Positions 1-7,233 are shown, counted from the first letter of the stretch. The stretch is DNA of 9,426 bases from Candidatus Scatousia excrementipullorum (GCA_017694215.1 JADIND010000199.1:1-9426); one strand, 5' to 3'. Notes: generated by a model not told the origin, from the letters alone. Program-made: numbers and translations.

Positions 1-271
1 CCGGTAGTTCTCCAAGAATCATTTTTTTCCTATCTTCTTCAAGAACAATTCTTAACGCTGCTTCGATATCAAGCAGCTCTCTTAATGAATATTTATTTTC
101 TAATCTGTCAAACTTTCCAGAAAATTCCGGATCCGGCTTAACTTCCTTTCCTTTATCTGCGCAGTCCTTTTCTTTGCAAGAGGGTACTTCTGGTATATAA
201 TCTTGCTCAATAACCGCCATATTGGATTTTTGCTCCTTTGATGGTATTTTTTCTTTTTTTTGTCTTGCCAT
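1..271 (-). CDS. Unknown protein, N-terminal part (runs off left edge)
   Basis: An open frame of 90 codons starts with ATG at 271 and continues past the window edge with no stop. The first 17 residues are Lys/Gln/Glu-rich (MARQKKEKIPSKEQ). A second in-frame ATG at 220 (MAVIEQDYIPEV) could be the true start, since AAAGGAG lies about 12 nt before it. Residues around 60-88 are charged and look helical (DRLENKYSLRELLDIEAALRIVLEEDRKK). No transmembrane segment or known motif is seen. It lies just beyond the terminator of the IMPDH-like gene, so it is probably transcribed separately. I do not recognise the family. The reading frame looks real because it has protein-like composition and no stops; the function is unknown. 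Confidence 0.7.
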   Translation of the reverse strand, partial: MARQKKEKIPSKEQKSNMAVIEQDYIPEVPSCKEKDCADKGKEVKPDPEFSGKFDRLENKYSLRELLDIEAALRIVLEEDRKKMILGELP

Positions 272-289
272 TTTAAAATATTTTAATAT

Positions 290-319
290 TAAAATTATCT
301 TTTCACGGTAAAATGTCAA
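290..319 (-). promoter_or_regulatory. Weak Bacteroidetes-type promoter candidate for the 271 gene
   Basis: On the minus strand TTG (317-319) is followed after 19 nt by TAATTTTA (290-297), one mismatch from the Bacteroidetes -7 box TAnnTTTG. It sits between the terminator at 321-350 and the ATG at 271. The surroundings are very AT-rich, including a perfect 14-bp palindrome at 281-294, so chance matches are likely. Confidence 0.3.
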
Positions 320-320
320 T

Positions 321-350
321 AAAAAAGCCCGGATCAATGCTGATCCGGGC
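321..350 (-). terminator. Strong Rho-independent terminator after the nucleotide-metabolism operon
   Basis: A perfect 10-bp GC-rich stem (GCCCGGATCA, 327-336, pairing with 341-350) closes a 4-nt loop. On the minus strand six T residues (321-326) follow directly. It lies 26 bp beyond the stop of the IMPDH/GMPR-like gene, so it ends the operon that starts at 2552. Confidence 0.93.
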
Positions 351-376
351 CAAAACAATGCCATATTGAAAAACAA

Positions 377-1501
377 TTATAAATTGTACCCTATCTTATA
401 CATTTTTACATACTTACTATTTTTATATTCTTCTAATGTTCTTGAATTGGTATATGACATAGCGCTTCTTAAATAGTCAATTTCATTTTCTGTCCATCCT
501 TTAATTGAGTACTCCACTTTTTGGAAAAAAGTTTTACCTTCAGAGGTCTTAAGCCTGCCAAAGTCATTGCCATTAGCGTTGTTAATGTTTTTTTGTGCTT
601 CTTTTGTACTCATTCCATGAAATTGCTTCCATACGGTCAACGTACCATTTTTAATTCTTGTTATTACTTCAGAATATTTACTTTCCGGAACCACTTTCCC
701 ATAGGTTAATAGGGTTTTTATTGGCCGCATTATTTTTTTCCCGCGAATATTCCAATATGAAGTTCCATATGTTGTTATACCGGCACTTTCTATTGCTTTA
801 TTGAACAGCCCCCCAATCATAACATAGTCGGCAAACAACAACGCCTTTTGAATATCTCGATATCCTCTAATTCCACCATCAGCAATTATCTTGCATTTTC
901 CGTTAATATCTTTTTTAATATTATACATTTCCTCAAGTAATGAAAAAGATGGGTAATATATACCTGTATTTGATGCTGTTAAACAACCAGAGCCGCTACC
1001 TATTGTCGCCCTTACATAATCACATCCAACCTCTTCATACTCTTTATATGTCTCAGGATTCGCGATATTACCTGACATTATTATCAACTGTTCGCCATAT
1101 TTCTCTTTTAATTGCCAAATTGTATTTAATAGATTCTCCATATGACCATTAGCCAGATCTATACAAATTCTTTTTGGCGTATCATCTTTAAAATAATTTT
1201 TCGAGATTAATTTTTGAGCCTCCGCCAATGAAACTGCTGTGAAAATACCGGGAAATTTTTTTGTTTCCTCTAAGAAATCTAATCTCACCCCAAAACTATA
1301 ATTTCTTGGGAGAATCACATTAATTTGATTTGTGTAAAAATCAAAAATATTATTCATATTCACAACAGTGTCCATACAACTGGCAAATATTGGTAGCATT
1401 CCCTTTTCATCAAAAGGATTGCATTCTTTTCTACTACTTATACCTGTTACCACTTCAGGTATAATAGTAATATCATCATAATTTAATTTAATGTCATTCA
1501 T
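377..1501 (-). CDS. IMP dehydrogenase/GMP reductase family enzyme
   Basis: A 374-residue TIM-barrel enzyme of the IMPDH/GMPR family, acting on purine nucleotides in the cytoplasm. Visible family landmarks are LNYDDITIIP near the N-terminus (about 6-15), ASCMDTVV (40-47, matching the PMDTV region), the active-site loop GSGSGCLTASNTG (168-180) with candidate catalytic Cys173, the phosphate-binding IADGGIRG (206-213) followed by VMIGGLF (227-233), and a flap-like FHGMSTKEAQ (294-303). There is no CBS pair, so it has the short GMPR-like or CBS-less IMPDH form. The loop departs from the usual GPGSxCTTR, with GCLTAS in place of CTTR, so whether it oxidises IMP or reduces GMP cannot be decided by eye. 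The ATG overlaps the dUTPase stop (ATGA), implying translational coupling. It is the last gene before the terminator at 321-350. Confidence 0.88.
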   Translation of the reverse strand: MNDIKLNYDDITIIPEVVTGISSRKECNPFDEKGMLPIFASCMDTVVNMNNIFDFYTNQINVILPRNYSFGVRLDFLEETKKFPGIFTAVSLAEAQKLISKNYFKDDTPKRICIDLANGHMENLLNTIWQLKEKYGEQLIIMSGNIANPETYKEYEEVGCDYVRATIGSGSGCLTASNTGIYYPSFSLLEEMYNIKKDINGKCKIIADGGIRGYRDIQKALLFADYVMIGGLFNKAIESAGITTYGTSYWNIRGKKIMRPIKTLLTYGKVVPESKYSEVITRIKNGTLTVWKQFHGMSTKEAQKNINNANGNDFGRLKTSEGKTFFQKVEYSIKGWTENEIDYLRSAMSYTNSRTLEEYKNSKYVKMYKIGYNL

Positions 1502-1974
1502 CTCTTTTTCGTTTTATCTGTTGATCCAAAGCCCCCCTCTCCTCTAACAGTGTTCTTATTAACACTATCTACGATAGCGAAATCAATTGCAGGACAAATG
1601 TCTAAATGTATCTGACCAATTTTATCCCCTGTTTTATATCGAGGCAAATCCTTTATTAAATGATAAAAAACGGCCTTTACTTCGCCACGATAGAGTTCAT
1701 CAAGCGTACCGATACAATTACTTAACGACATACCTGTTTTCCATACACTACTTCGAGGCCTAAAACTGAGGGCTATATGACAATCGCCAAATTTTTCTTT
1801 AAAGTCTTCAGGTATAATAATTTCATACGAAAAGCCTAAACCATATTCCCAAACGCCCGGATATAGTTCCTTTTCTGATGTTGCATAAACGTCATAACAA
1901 AAATCCCCTTCACGTCCCTGTTTAGGGATTTCAACATTTTGGATTCTTTTCTCAAGTAAAACCTTTACAGTCAT
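1498..1974 (-). CDS. dut: dUTP diphosphatase (dUTPase)
   Basis: A 158-residue trimeric-type dUTPase, hydrolysing dUTP to dUMP and pyrophosphate. This keeps uracil out of phage DNA and supplies dUMP. All five family motifs are visible: motif I GDFCYDVYA (23-31), motif II PRSS (73-76), motif III NCIGTLDELYRGE (86-98) with catalytic Asp92, motif IV YKTGDKIGQIH (113-123), and the C-terminal arm motif V RGEGGFGST (144-152). Motif II to III includes a GMSLSN stretch where most relatives have G(L/V)xxxN. Length is normal for the family. It starts 2 nt after the stop of the HD-like gene, whose final AAGAGATAG may act as its ribosome binding region, and it overlaps the next start by 4 nt. Confidence 0.95.
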   Translation of the reverse strand: MTVKVLLEKRIQNVEIPKQGREGDFCYDVYATSEKELYPGVWEYGLGFSYEIIIPEDFKEKFGDCHIALSFRPRSSVWKTGMSLSNCIGTLDELYRGEVKAVFYHLIKDLPRYKTGDKIGQIHLDICPAIDFAIVDSVNKNTVRGEGGFGSTDKTKKR

Positions 1975-1976
1975 AT

Positions 1977-2552
1977 CTATCTCTTAATTGTTTCTAATTT
2001 TGTTGTTATTTCATTTGCTGCTTTTACAATTATGGTTAGCATGGAATTGTATTGGCTTCCATCTCTTACTAATTCACCCTTTTTATCAATACACCTAAAG
2101 GCTTCAAACTCTTCGCCTGTCAGTTTAATTCCTAAATTCATGACCATTAAAACGCTTCTTTCTCCAAATTTTAACGATTCTGTCAAGCTCGGATTAAATA
2201 TATAATTTTTTCCTAATTTTTCAATTTGCCAAGTATCAGGATTCTGAACAAACAAGACAATTTTGGATAAGTGCATTAAAGATAAAACTTTCGTCATTGA
2301 AAGAATATCTAATGGGCAATATTTATTGACTATATTATATACCCTTTTACCTACAGCAACACACAGATTCATATAATGAAGTAATCCACCGGGATATGCA
2401 ACCCCCGTATCCTCATTTAACCCACCTGCAGCATTACGCAGGTCAGCATAGAGTTTTTCTTTTTCAAAGAATGAACTAACCCCACATTCCTCAAGTGTGT
2501 TCCAATATTGCTCAAACATTATTGAAAACTCTGCATCTGTAATCGTTTTCAT
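1977..2552 (-). CDS. Degenerate HD-domain (phosphohydrolase-like) protein
   Basis: A 191-residue helical protein whose layout follows small HD phosphohydrolases found in phages and bacteria: a GGLL-H segment (55-59), a second His in MHLSK (93-97) where active enzymes carry the His-Asp pair, FGERSVLMV (129-137) in the position of the usual GHGEKSV, then FEAFRCIDKKG (149-159) where AxxxIRWHMG is expected, and VKAANEI (176-182) where a late Asp normally lies. Only the first His and the His of the HD pair remain; the Asp and the later His/Asp ligands seem to be lost. It is probably a non-catalytic relative that binds nucleotide or a partner, though this is inferred from memory of the family pattern. 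It is the first gene of the operon with dUTPase and the IMPDH/GMPR-like enzyme. Confidence 0.6.
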   Translation of the reverse strand: MKTITDAEFSIMFEQYWNTLEECGVSSFFEKEKLYADLRNAAGGLNEDTGVAYPGGLLHYMNLCVAVGKRVYNIVNKYCPLDILSMTKVLSLMHLSKIVLFVQNPDTWQIEKLGKNYIFNPSLTESLKFGERSVLMVMNLGIKLTGEEFEAFRCIDKKGELVRDGSQYNSMLTIIVKAANEITTKLETIKR

Positions 2553-2577
2553 AAAAAATATGAGAATTAATTTTTAA

Positions 2578-2606
2578 CGAAGATAGCAAAAAAAACAATA
2601 AACAAA
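2578..2606 (-). promoter_or_regulatory. Bacteroidetes-type promoter candidate for the nucleotide-metabolism operon
   Basis: On the minus strand TTTG (2603-2606) is followed after 17 nt by TATCTTCG (2578-2585), which differs from TAnnTTTG at one position. Transcription would start about 20 nt before the ATG at 2552. The upstream part overlaps the T-tract of the terminator-like hairpin. Confidence 0.5.
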
Positions 2607-2638
2607 AAAAAAAAATCGGCAACTAATAGCGGATTTTT
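2604..2638 (-). terminator. Probable terminator after the glycosyltransferase gene
   Basis: An imperfect hairpin (arms 2611-2620 and 2629-2638, one mismatch, 8-nt loop) is followed on the minus strand by a run of 12 T residues. It sits 15 nt beyond the glycosyltransferase stop codon. The mismatch and the AU-rich stem base make it weaker than the one at 321-350. Confidence 0.55.
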
Positions 2639-2653
2639 AAAACTTAGATTTTT

Positions 2654-3889
2654 TTATTTCTTCGATATTTGACGATACCAATCTGCCCGATTTTTAGTTA
2701 CATTCCTAATATCATATCGATCTTTAACAAATTCATGTAAATTGTTTTGAAGTAAATAAATATATTCAGGATTCTCAACTAACTTTTTAATATATTTTGC
2801 CCATTCCTTATGCTTCTTAGATGGATCTACAAGAATACAATTTCCTGTTTCATCGATAACGCCACCTTTTTTAAAAAGAGAATTTCCCACCATATGATAT
2901 GGGCCAAAGTCAGAACAGATTAATGCTGTGTTAGTAAATCCGGCTTCAACAAACTTCAACTCACTCTTAACTTCGTTAAAACTATTTGTATCAAGAGGGG
3001 CAAGCAAAACATCAACATTCCGATAATGCTTTGCAAATTCATTTAAATCTTTTGTCCATTCTCTCCTATATGGTTCATTATCAACATTTGGCCATTGAGC
3101 GCCGGGAAGAAACTTTAAAAGAAAGTCTCGATACTCTTTTGACACGATCTTAAAATTATCGGTAACATTGCGCTCATAAGTAAACCATACTGATTCAGTG
3201 GGCTTAATTGGTCGGCTTCCTTGATACTTCCCATCTTTTCCAATAATTTGGACATTTCCCCTTAAATCATATCCACATAAAACAATCTGTATTTTATTAA
3301 GAATATCTTGTCCAAGACAATTCACAACCCCAAAGAACTGCTCCATATCCCTTTCATGTGAAGATCCCATAACAAAACCAAATCTTATTCGATTAGAAGG
3401 ATTTTTAATTGGCTTGTATTGCTCTTCATTAGGATCAATGGCATTAGGAAAGACAACAACATTCTTACAATACTTTCGCATTTTTTCAGCAAAAATTTCT
3501 GTTGTTGTTGTCCCGTAATCTACCATACCCAAAGTTGTAGTTATTTTTTCGGGCGCTTTCATCATCTTATTAGACACATACAATGGATGAAATTGAGTCA
3601 ATTCCCAATTATCATCGATGTCCATTATTGTAACAATATTGTTCTCTTTAAAATATTTAATTGCACCCCATAGTGGCCCCATATCGTTATACAGGCCCTT
3701 ATGGAAATGAACAATATCATAATCTTTATATTTTTCAGGATGAGACCAATCAGCATTGTATTCAATTTCAACATCAAACTCTTCAGGATACATTTCAAGC
3801 AACATCCTATGTGGACTTACTGACCTATATAACCCACATCCCCATTTATCGCTTGGAACAACCAATACTTTAATTTTTTTATCAGACAT
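2654..3889 (-). CDS. GT-B fold glycosyltransferase (GT4-like)
   Basis: A 411-residue predicted glycosyltransferase. The N-terminal Rossmann-like half opens with KIKVLVVPSDKWGCGLYRS (5-23), then DYDIVHFHKG (57-66) and VTIMDIDDNW (86-95), a nucleotide-sugar transferase pattern. VVVFPNAID (144-152) is the usual inter-domain segment. The C-terminal half has RFGFVMGSSHERD (169-181) and a donor-site region VDVLLAPLD (292-300), then EVKSELKFVEAG (306-317), matching the E-x7-E area of GT4-type enzymes. The start is set at ATG 3889 because the frame farther upstream needs a TTG, and AAAAGG lies 9-12 nt before the ATG. Donor and acceptor are unknown; the target could be phage DNA, virion protein or host surface sugar. 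It is a single gene between two intergenic regions. Confidence 0.82.
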   Translation of the reverse strand: MSDKKIKVLVVPSDKWGCGLYRSVSPHRMLLEMYPEEFDVEIEYNADWSHPEKYKDYDIVHFHKGLYNDMGPLWGAIKYFKENNIVTIMDIDDNWELTQFHPLYVSNKMMKAPEKITTTLGMVDYGTTTTEIFAEKMRKYCKNVVVFPNAIDPNEEQYKPIKNPSNRIRFGFVMGSSHERDMEQFFGVVNCLGQDILNKIQIVLCGYDLRGNVQIIGKDGKYQGSRPIKPTESVWFTYERNVTDNFKIVSKEYRDFLLKFLPGAQWPNVDNEPYRREWTKDLNEFAKHYRNVDVLLAPLDTNSFNEVKSELKFVEAGFTNTALICSDFGPYHMVGNSLFKKGGVIDETGNCILVDPSKKHKEWAKYIKKLVENPEYIYLLQNNLHEFVKDRYDIRNVTKNRADWYRQISKK

Positions 3890-3998
3890 ATTTAATATCC
3901 TTTTCAAGGAAAATATTAAAACACTTATTCATAGTCAACAATATTGTAGATAACAATTTTTCAAAATATTTATAAGAAATAAAATTCAAATCAATAAC
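3890..3998. promoter_or_regulatory. Divergent intergenic region, likely holding promoters for both sides
   Basis: This 109-bp AT-rich gap separates the glycosyltransferase gene (minus) from the five-gene cassette (plus), so promoters in both directions are expected. I find no good TAnnTTTG box on either strand. A perfect 10-bp palindrome (ACAATATTGT, 3938-3947) could be an operator but is also easy to meet by chance in such sequence. Confidence 0.3.
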
Positions 3999-4619
3999 AT
4001 GATAAATTTATCCGCAAATAATCTTAAAAATATCTTATCAGAATCAATTAAAAAGGTTTTGATTAATGAAAATTTTGACTTAACCATTACTGTTGATGAG
4101 TGGCGCAGTAGAAGCCTTGAGGCCACAAAAGAAATTGAAGATGCGGTTGCAAGAGGAGAAAACTTTAAAAAGTATTTATCCGAGTTTCATCCTGATTGCG
4201 GGGATGGATGGCACCCTTGTAGAAACAGGTTCAAAGAATGGAATTGGATTAACGATAATGGTGAATTAAAAACACCCACAATGTGGTTTGATTACACATC
4301 TGACTTTGAAGATGGAATCGCATATGTGACTGTTGATGCATGGGGAGGAAATTTCATGAGCCCCGAAGGAAAATTGATTTCTCCTTTATGGTTTCAACAA
4401 ATATATCTTTTTAATCAATTAAATGACGAGTATGCCTTGGTAAGATATAACGATAAATGGAATTGGATTGATAAAAAAGGCAACTTGTTATCTAAAATTT
4501 GGCTTCCAACAAAACCTAAGGATTTTGATGAAAACCAAATGTCAACTTTTTTTGATAATAAAGGAAAAGAATTTCAAATAAATTCTTTAGGAAAAATAAC
4601 GCCATTACAGAAATCTTAA
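3999..4619 (+). CDS. WG-repeat-like protein with an N-terminal helical motif
   Basis: A 206-residue protein. Residues 4-24 form an amphipathic helix ending in ESIKKVLINE, a type of short motif I associate with many environmental-phage proteins. The C-terminal half holds three WG-like (KWGYIDKxGK) repeat units: EWNWINDNGEL (80-90), FMSPEGKLISPLWF (119-132) and DKWNWIDKKGNLLS (152-165), with the classic Gly of WG replaced by Asn. Such repeats make beta-rich binding modules in bacteria and phages. It is the first gene of the plus-strand cassette and ends 4 nt before the next start. No signal peptide or membrane segment is seen. A virion or host-interaction role is possible but not shown. Confidence 0.7.
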   Translation: MINLSANNLKNILSESIKKVLINENFDLTITVDEWRSRSLEATKEIEDAVARGENFKKYLSEFHPDCGDGWHPCRNRFKEWNWINDNGELKTPTMWFDYTSDFEDGIAYVTVDAWGGNFMSPEGKLISPLWFQQIYLFNQLNDEYALVRYNDKWNWIDKKGNLLSKIWLPTKPKDFDENQMSTFFDNKGKEFQINSLGKITPLQKS

Positions 4620-4623
4620 CTAT

Positions 4624-5340
4624 ATGTCTGAAAAGTCGCTCATAATAACATCCAAGCAACTTGATGAAATCTTGGGCTCTAACTTATCTTATCTTGATAA
4701 TTCTAATTCGGATTTCAAATTGAATGGTAGTAATGAAGTTTACAGCGGTGAAAAAACAGTAAATAGTGATTCTGAGCCATATACAACGGATAAAAATGCC
4801 GATCAACAAAGCGTCAATTACGGCCCGTGGACATCTCTTGGAAAAACTTTAGGAAATTCTCCTGTATATTCAAATGGCGTAATCTGTTGTTCCAAAAAAG
4901 AATGGATAGAAAAAAACTTAATTAAAGAAAGCAATAGCAGTCTTGAAAAGACAAATATAACAGTAGATCCTACAGCCCAACAGAACATGGGTAATGTCAA
5001 GAAAAATAGTGCAGGAGCCAATGCTATTAAAAATAACGGTATATCATATACAAATGCAACAACAATAAAAAGCCGTTTAAAGAAACTTAAAGATCAAGCC
5101 AACAAAGGTGATTTAAATGCCCTTAAAACATATAATGATATGGGTGGTGATGCACTTGCTGATTCCATTGACAGGCAATTAAAGAATAAAAGTGCGGCTG
5201 TTAAACGCGATAAGGAAAATAGATCAAACTTAGGCTTCACCAATGTATATCAAAAAGAAGGTGGATCAAAAACAAGTGGAAACGGGAAATCGCATACACC
5301 CAAAGCCAATACAACATTCACCCCAATCAATAATGAATAA
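4624..5340 (+). CDS. Unknown low-complexity protein
   Basis: A 238-residue protein rich in Asn, Ser, Lys and Thr that I do not recognise. It opens with IITSKQLDEIL (6-16), a short helix resembling the starts of other proteins in the same cassette. Residues 17-80 are Ser/Asn/Asp-rich and probably disordered. A central patch (about 69-100, with NYGPWTSLGKT, VICCSKKEWIEKN) looks more ordered and has adjacent Cys residues. A Lys/Arg-rich region follows (about 147-200: KSRLKKLKDQ, DRQLKNKSAAVKRDKENR), then a Gly/Thr-rich tail. The composition suits a phage structural or scaffolding accessory protein, which is inference only. Gaps to neighbours are 4 and 17 nt. Confidence 0.75.
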   Translation: MSEKSLIITSKQLDEILGSNLSYLDNSNSDFKLNGSNEVYSGEKTVNSDSEPYTTDKNADQQSVNYGPWTSLGKTLGNSPVYSNGVICCSKKEWIEKNLIKESNSSLEKTNITVDPTAQQNMGNVKKNSAGANAIKNNGISYTNATTIKSRLKKLKDQANKGDLNALKTYNDMGGDALADSIDRQLKNKSAAVKRDKENRSNLGFTNVYQKEGGSKTSGNGKSHTPKANTTFTPINNE

Positions 5341-5357
5341 AATTGATATTTATTAAC

Positions 5358-5738
5358 ATGCAAACAAATTTAGAGAAAAAAGCACTTGAAAATAGGCCTA
5401 AACAAATAATTAGGAATGACTATAACAATAGCGACGAATATAGTTCCAAACATCCTGATGCATTAAGTGATGGGGATCCTCAGGGTAAAGGTTCCGGAAA
5501 TGGAGGCCACACCCATAGGTTGCCTGACTATTCAAAGGATCAACACTCTTACGATTATTCAGAAATTGACACTGATTCATCCAATATTGGGGGCCAATAT
5601 GATATTGAAGGGCGTAATGGTGTTGGTGGAAGAAATTTCCTTAAGACAATTAGCCTTTATAGTTCAGAAAAGCCTTATGACCCGGCTAAAATTAACTGTG
5701 ATGATAATATCTCCGAAGGACAAATTGTAATTATTTAA
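5358..5738 (+). CDS. Unknown protein with conserved-looking Gly/Tyr-rich C-terminal half
   Basis: A 126-residue protein. ATG 5358 is preferred over the in-frame TTG at 5343, which would sit 2 nt after the previous stop. The first 40 residues are charged and polar. Residues 41-63 include a GKGSGNGGHTHRLPDYSK stretch, and from about 78 the chain reads GGQYDIEGRNGVGGRNFL, then SLYSSEKPYDP and a hydrophobic end GQIVII. The second half looks compact and folded, without membrane segments. I do not recognise the family. Its place in a tight same-strand cassette of similar low-complexity proteins suggests a virion-associated role, as an inference. Confidence 0.75.
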   Translation: MQTNLEKKALENRPKQIIRNDYNNSDEYSSKHPDALSDGDPQGKGSGNGGHTHRLPDYSKDQHSYDYSEIDTDSSNIGGQYDIEGRNGVGGRNFLKTISLYSSEKPYDPAKINCDDNISEGQIVII

Positions 5739-5744
5739 TATTTG

Positions 5745-6623
5745 ATGGCTTTATTAGAAGAGATACTTAAAGAATTGGGACTTCTCACCGAAATTAGTAC
5801 TCAAAATGATCAAATGATTATTGATGCTATAAAAAAGATGAGAAGAGCCCGAATTGTATATAACGATCAAGAACATGACTATCGTGGTAAACGAACCAGA
5901 TATATCCTTCCTGTTGCCTATGGTATCAGCAAATCAGGTAATCCGGTAATCAGGGCTTTTCAAACTGCAGGGTCTACTAAACGAGGAAATGGAAAATGGA
6001 AATTTTTTCGTCTTGATAGAATTATTTCTTGGTCAAACAGTACCCGATCTTTTAAGCGCTTCGCAGAGTTTTTAAAATCCCAAAATTTAAACTTGAATTG
6101 GGATGATGGAATGACCAAGATATTTGCATTGTCCCCAATTTGTAATCAAAATAATCTTATACCACAAACCACTAACCCGATTGATGATAAACCGATAACA
6201 CCAAATGATGTTACCCCGTCAGTCAATATAGGGCGAAAAGAAGGTACAAAGGAAATCCCACAACAGCAAAATTATAACAGTCAACAGGCAACAAATATTG
6301 ACAATAAGCCTCAACCAAATTATAATTTAGATAAACTGACGGCTCCTGATACAAAGCCAATTTCACAAGATGACATTCAAGGTACATCAACACAGAGTCA
6401 GCAAGTGAAATTACAGCCAACAAATCAGCAGCAACAGCCAAGCCAAACAGCACCTGTAAGTCAGTCGGATATAGAGCAACAAACTCCGAATTCAGAAGGT
6501 TCAAATGAAACAGACAAAAGCGGCGAAAATATGTTAACTCAAAGTTTCAAGGATATGATGAATAGGATGGACAATCTATATCGGGACGAAGATGAAAAAG
6601 ATAATGATTTAAATAATAGATAG
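5745..6623 (+). CDS. WYL-like domain protein with Gln/Pro-rich tail
   Basis: A 292-residue protein. Residues 23-105 resemble a WYL domain: MIIDAIKKMRRARIVYN (24-40), then RYILPVAYGISKSGNPVIRA (52-71) and KWKFFRLDRIISW (84-96), matching the V-x-Y...P-x-x-x-G...L-R-A...F-R-L-D-R-I pattern. WYL domains are small ligand-binding folds best known from bacterial regulators and defence proteins; here there is no helix-turn-helix in front, only a short helix MALLEEILKELGLL. Residues 140-260 are Gln/Pro/Asn/Ser-rich and probably disordered, with runs of Gln. The last 35 residues are charged and helical. ATG 5745 is preferred to the TTG just before it. It starts 6 nt after the previous gene and ends 3 nt before the next. 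Confidence 0.72.
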   Translation: MALLEEILKELGLLTEISTQNDQMIIDAIKKMRRARIVYNDQEHDYRGKRTRYILPVAYGISKSGNPVIRAFQTAGSTKRGNGKWKFFRLDRIISWSNSTRSFKRFAEFLKSQNLNLNWDDGMTKIFALSPICNQNNLIPQTTNPIDDKPITPNDVTPSVNIGRKEGTKEIPQQQNYNSQQATNIDNKPQPNYNLDKLTAPDTKPISQDDIQGTSTQSQQVKLQPTNQQQQPSQTAPVSQSDIEQQTPNSEGSNETDKSGENMLTQSFKDMMNRMDNLYRDEDEKDNDLNNR

Positions 6624-6626
6624 TTT

Positions 6627-7142
6627 ATGTTATCACCAGAGGCTTTAGCCAGTATAATTAATCATAATTCACAAACGCTTAATAGCGAAAGCGGCCAACA
6701 ATTAGTCAATTCTTATAAAGTCGACCCAAATAGTATTGGATTTGATGATTGGGACTATGAATCCTCATCAGAAGAAACAACATTTAGAGGTGCCAACTCT
6801 AAAAAACTTAACGAAATAAAGGCTTCTATGACTGAAACCCCTCCAATGGAATATGATGATTCTCCAACAGCATTTCTTGATAATGTTGCTTCTTCCAAGC
6901 CAAGAGTCGTAAAAAAACAAATTACAGAATCATACATTCCTCAACAGGCACCTGCAGGCATTGATTATAGCATTATTAAAGCTATTATCAAGGATACTAT
7001 TTCAGAGTATTTTAAGGAAAACGACAACACATTAAAACAAATTGGACTTTCTGAAGGTAAAATTAGGCTTGTTGACAATAAAGGAAATGTCTATTCGGCA
7101 GAACTTAAATACGCAGGAAATATTAAAGACAAGAAGAAATAA
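6627..7142 (+). CDS. Unknown protein, last gene of the plus-strand cassette
   Basis: A 171-residue acidic protein starting 3 nt after the previous stop. It opens with MLSPEALASIIN, again like the start of its cassette neighbours, followed by a polar, likely disordered region (15-105) with DDWDYESSSEE. Residues about 112-128 form a helix (YSIIKAIIKDTISEYF), and 140-163 look like a small beta unit (EGKIRLVDNKGNVYSAELKY), ending in a Lys-rich tail. Disordered middle plus compact C-terminal unit is common in phage virion accessory proteins, but I do not recognise the family. The terminator at 7166-7203 follows. Confidence 0.77.
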   Translation: MLSPEALASIINHNSQTLNSESGQQLVNSYKVDPNSIGFDDWDYESSSEETTFRGANSKKLNEIKASMTETPPMEYDDSPTAFLDNVASSKPRVVKKQITESYIPQQAPAGIDYSIIKAIIKDTISEYFKENDNTLKQIGLSEGKIRLVDNKGNVYSAELKYAGNIKDKKK

Positions 7143-7165
7143 CTACATTTTTAAAATTTTTTAAT

Positions 7166-7203
7166 AATAATACCTACCTGAAATCAATCAGATAGGTATT
7201 ATT
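7166..7203. terminator. Bidirectional terminator between convergent genes
   Basis: An 11-bp stem (AATAATACCTA, 7166-7176, with 7193-7203), one C-A mismatch and a further CTGA/TCAG helix enclose a 6-nt loop. T-rich stretches follow on the plus strand (TTTT from 7205) and, more loosely, on the minus strand (about 7145-7162). It separates the plus-strand cassette, ending at 7142, from the polymerase, ending at 7234. Confidence 0.8.
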
Positions 7204-7233
7204 CTTTTAATATTCTGACGCGAATGTTTGAAC

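Noticed and set aside
377..1501. Intein or intron inside the IMPDH/GMPR-like gene
   Set aside because: The family landmarks run in order without extra sequence and the length is normal for a CBS-less member.
3967..3974. T4-like late promoter TATAAATA on the minus strand upstream of the glycosyltransferase
   Set aside because: It is a single match in a very AT-rich gap, with no second copy at other gene starts to support a shared late promoter.
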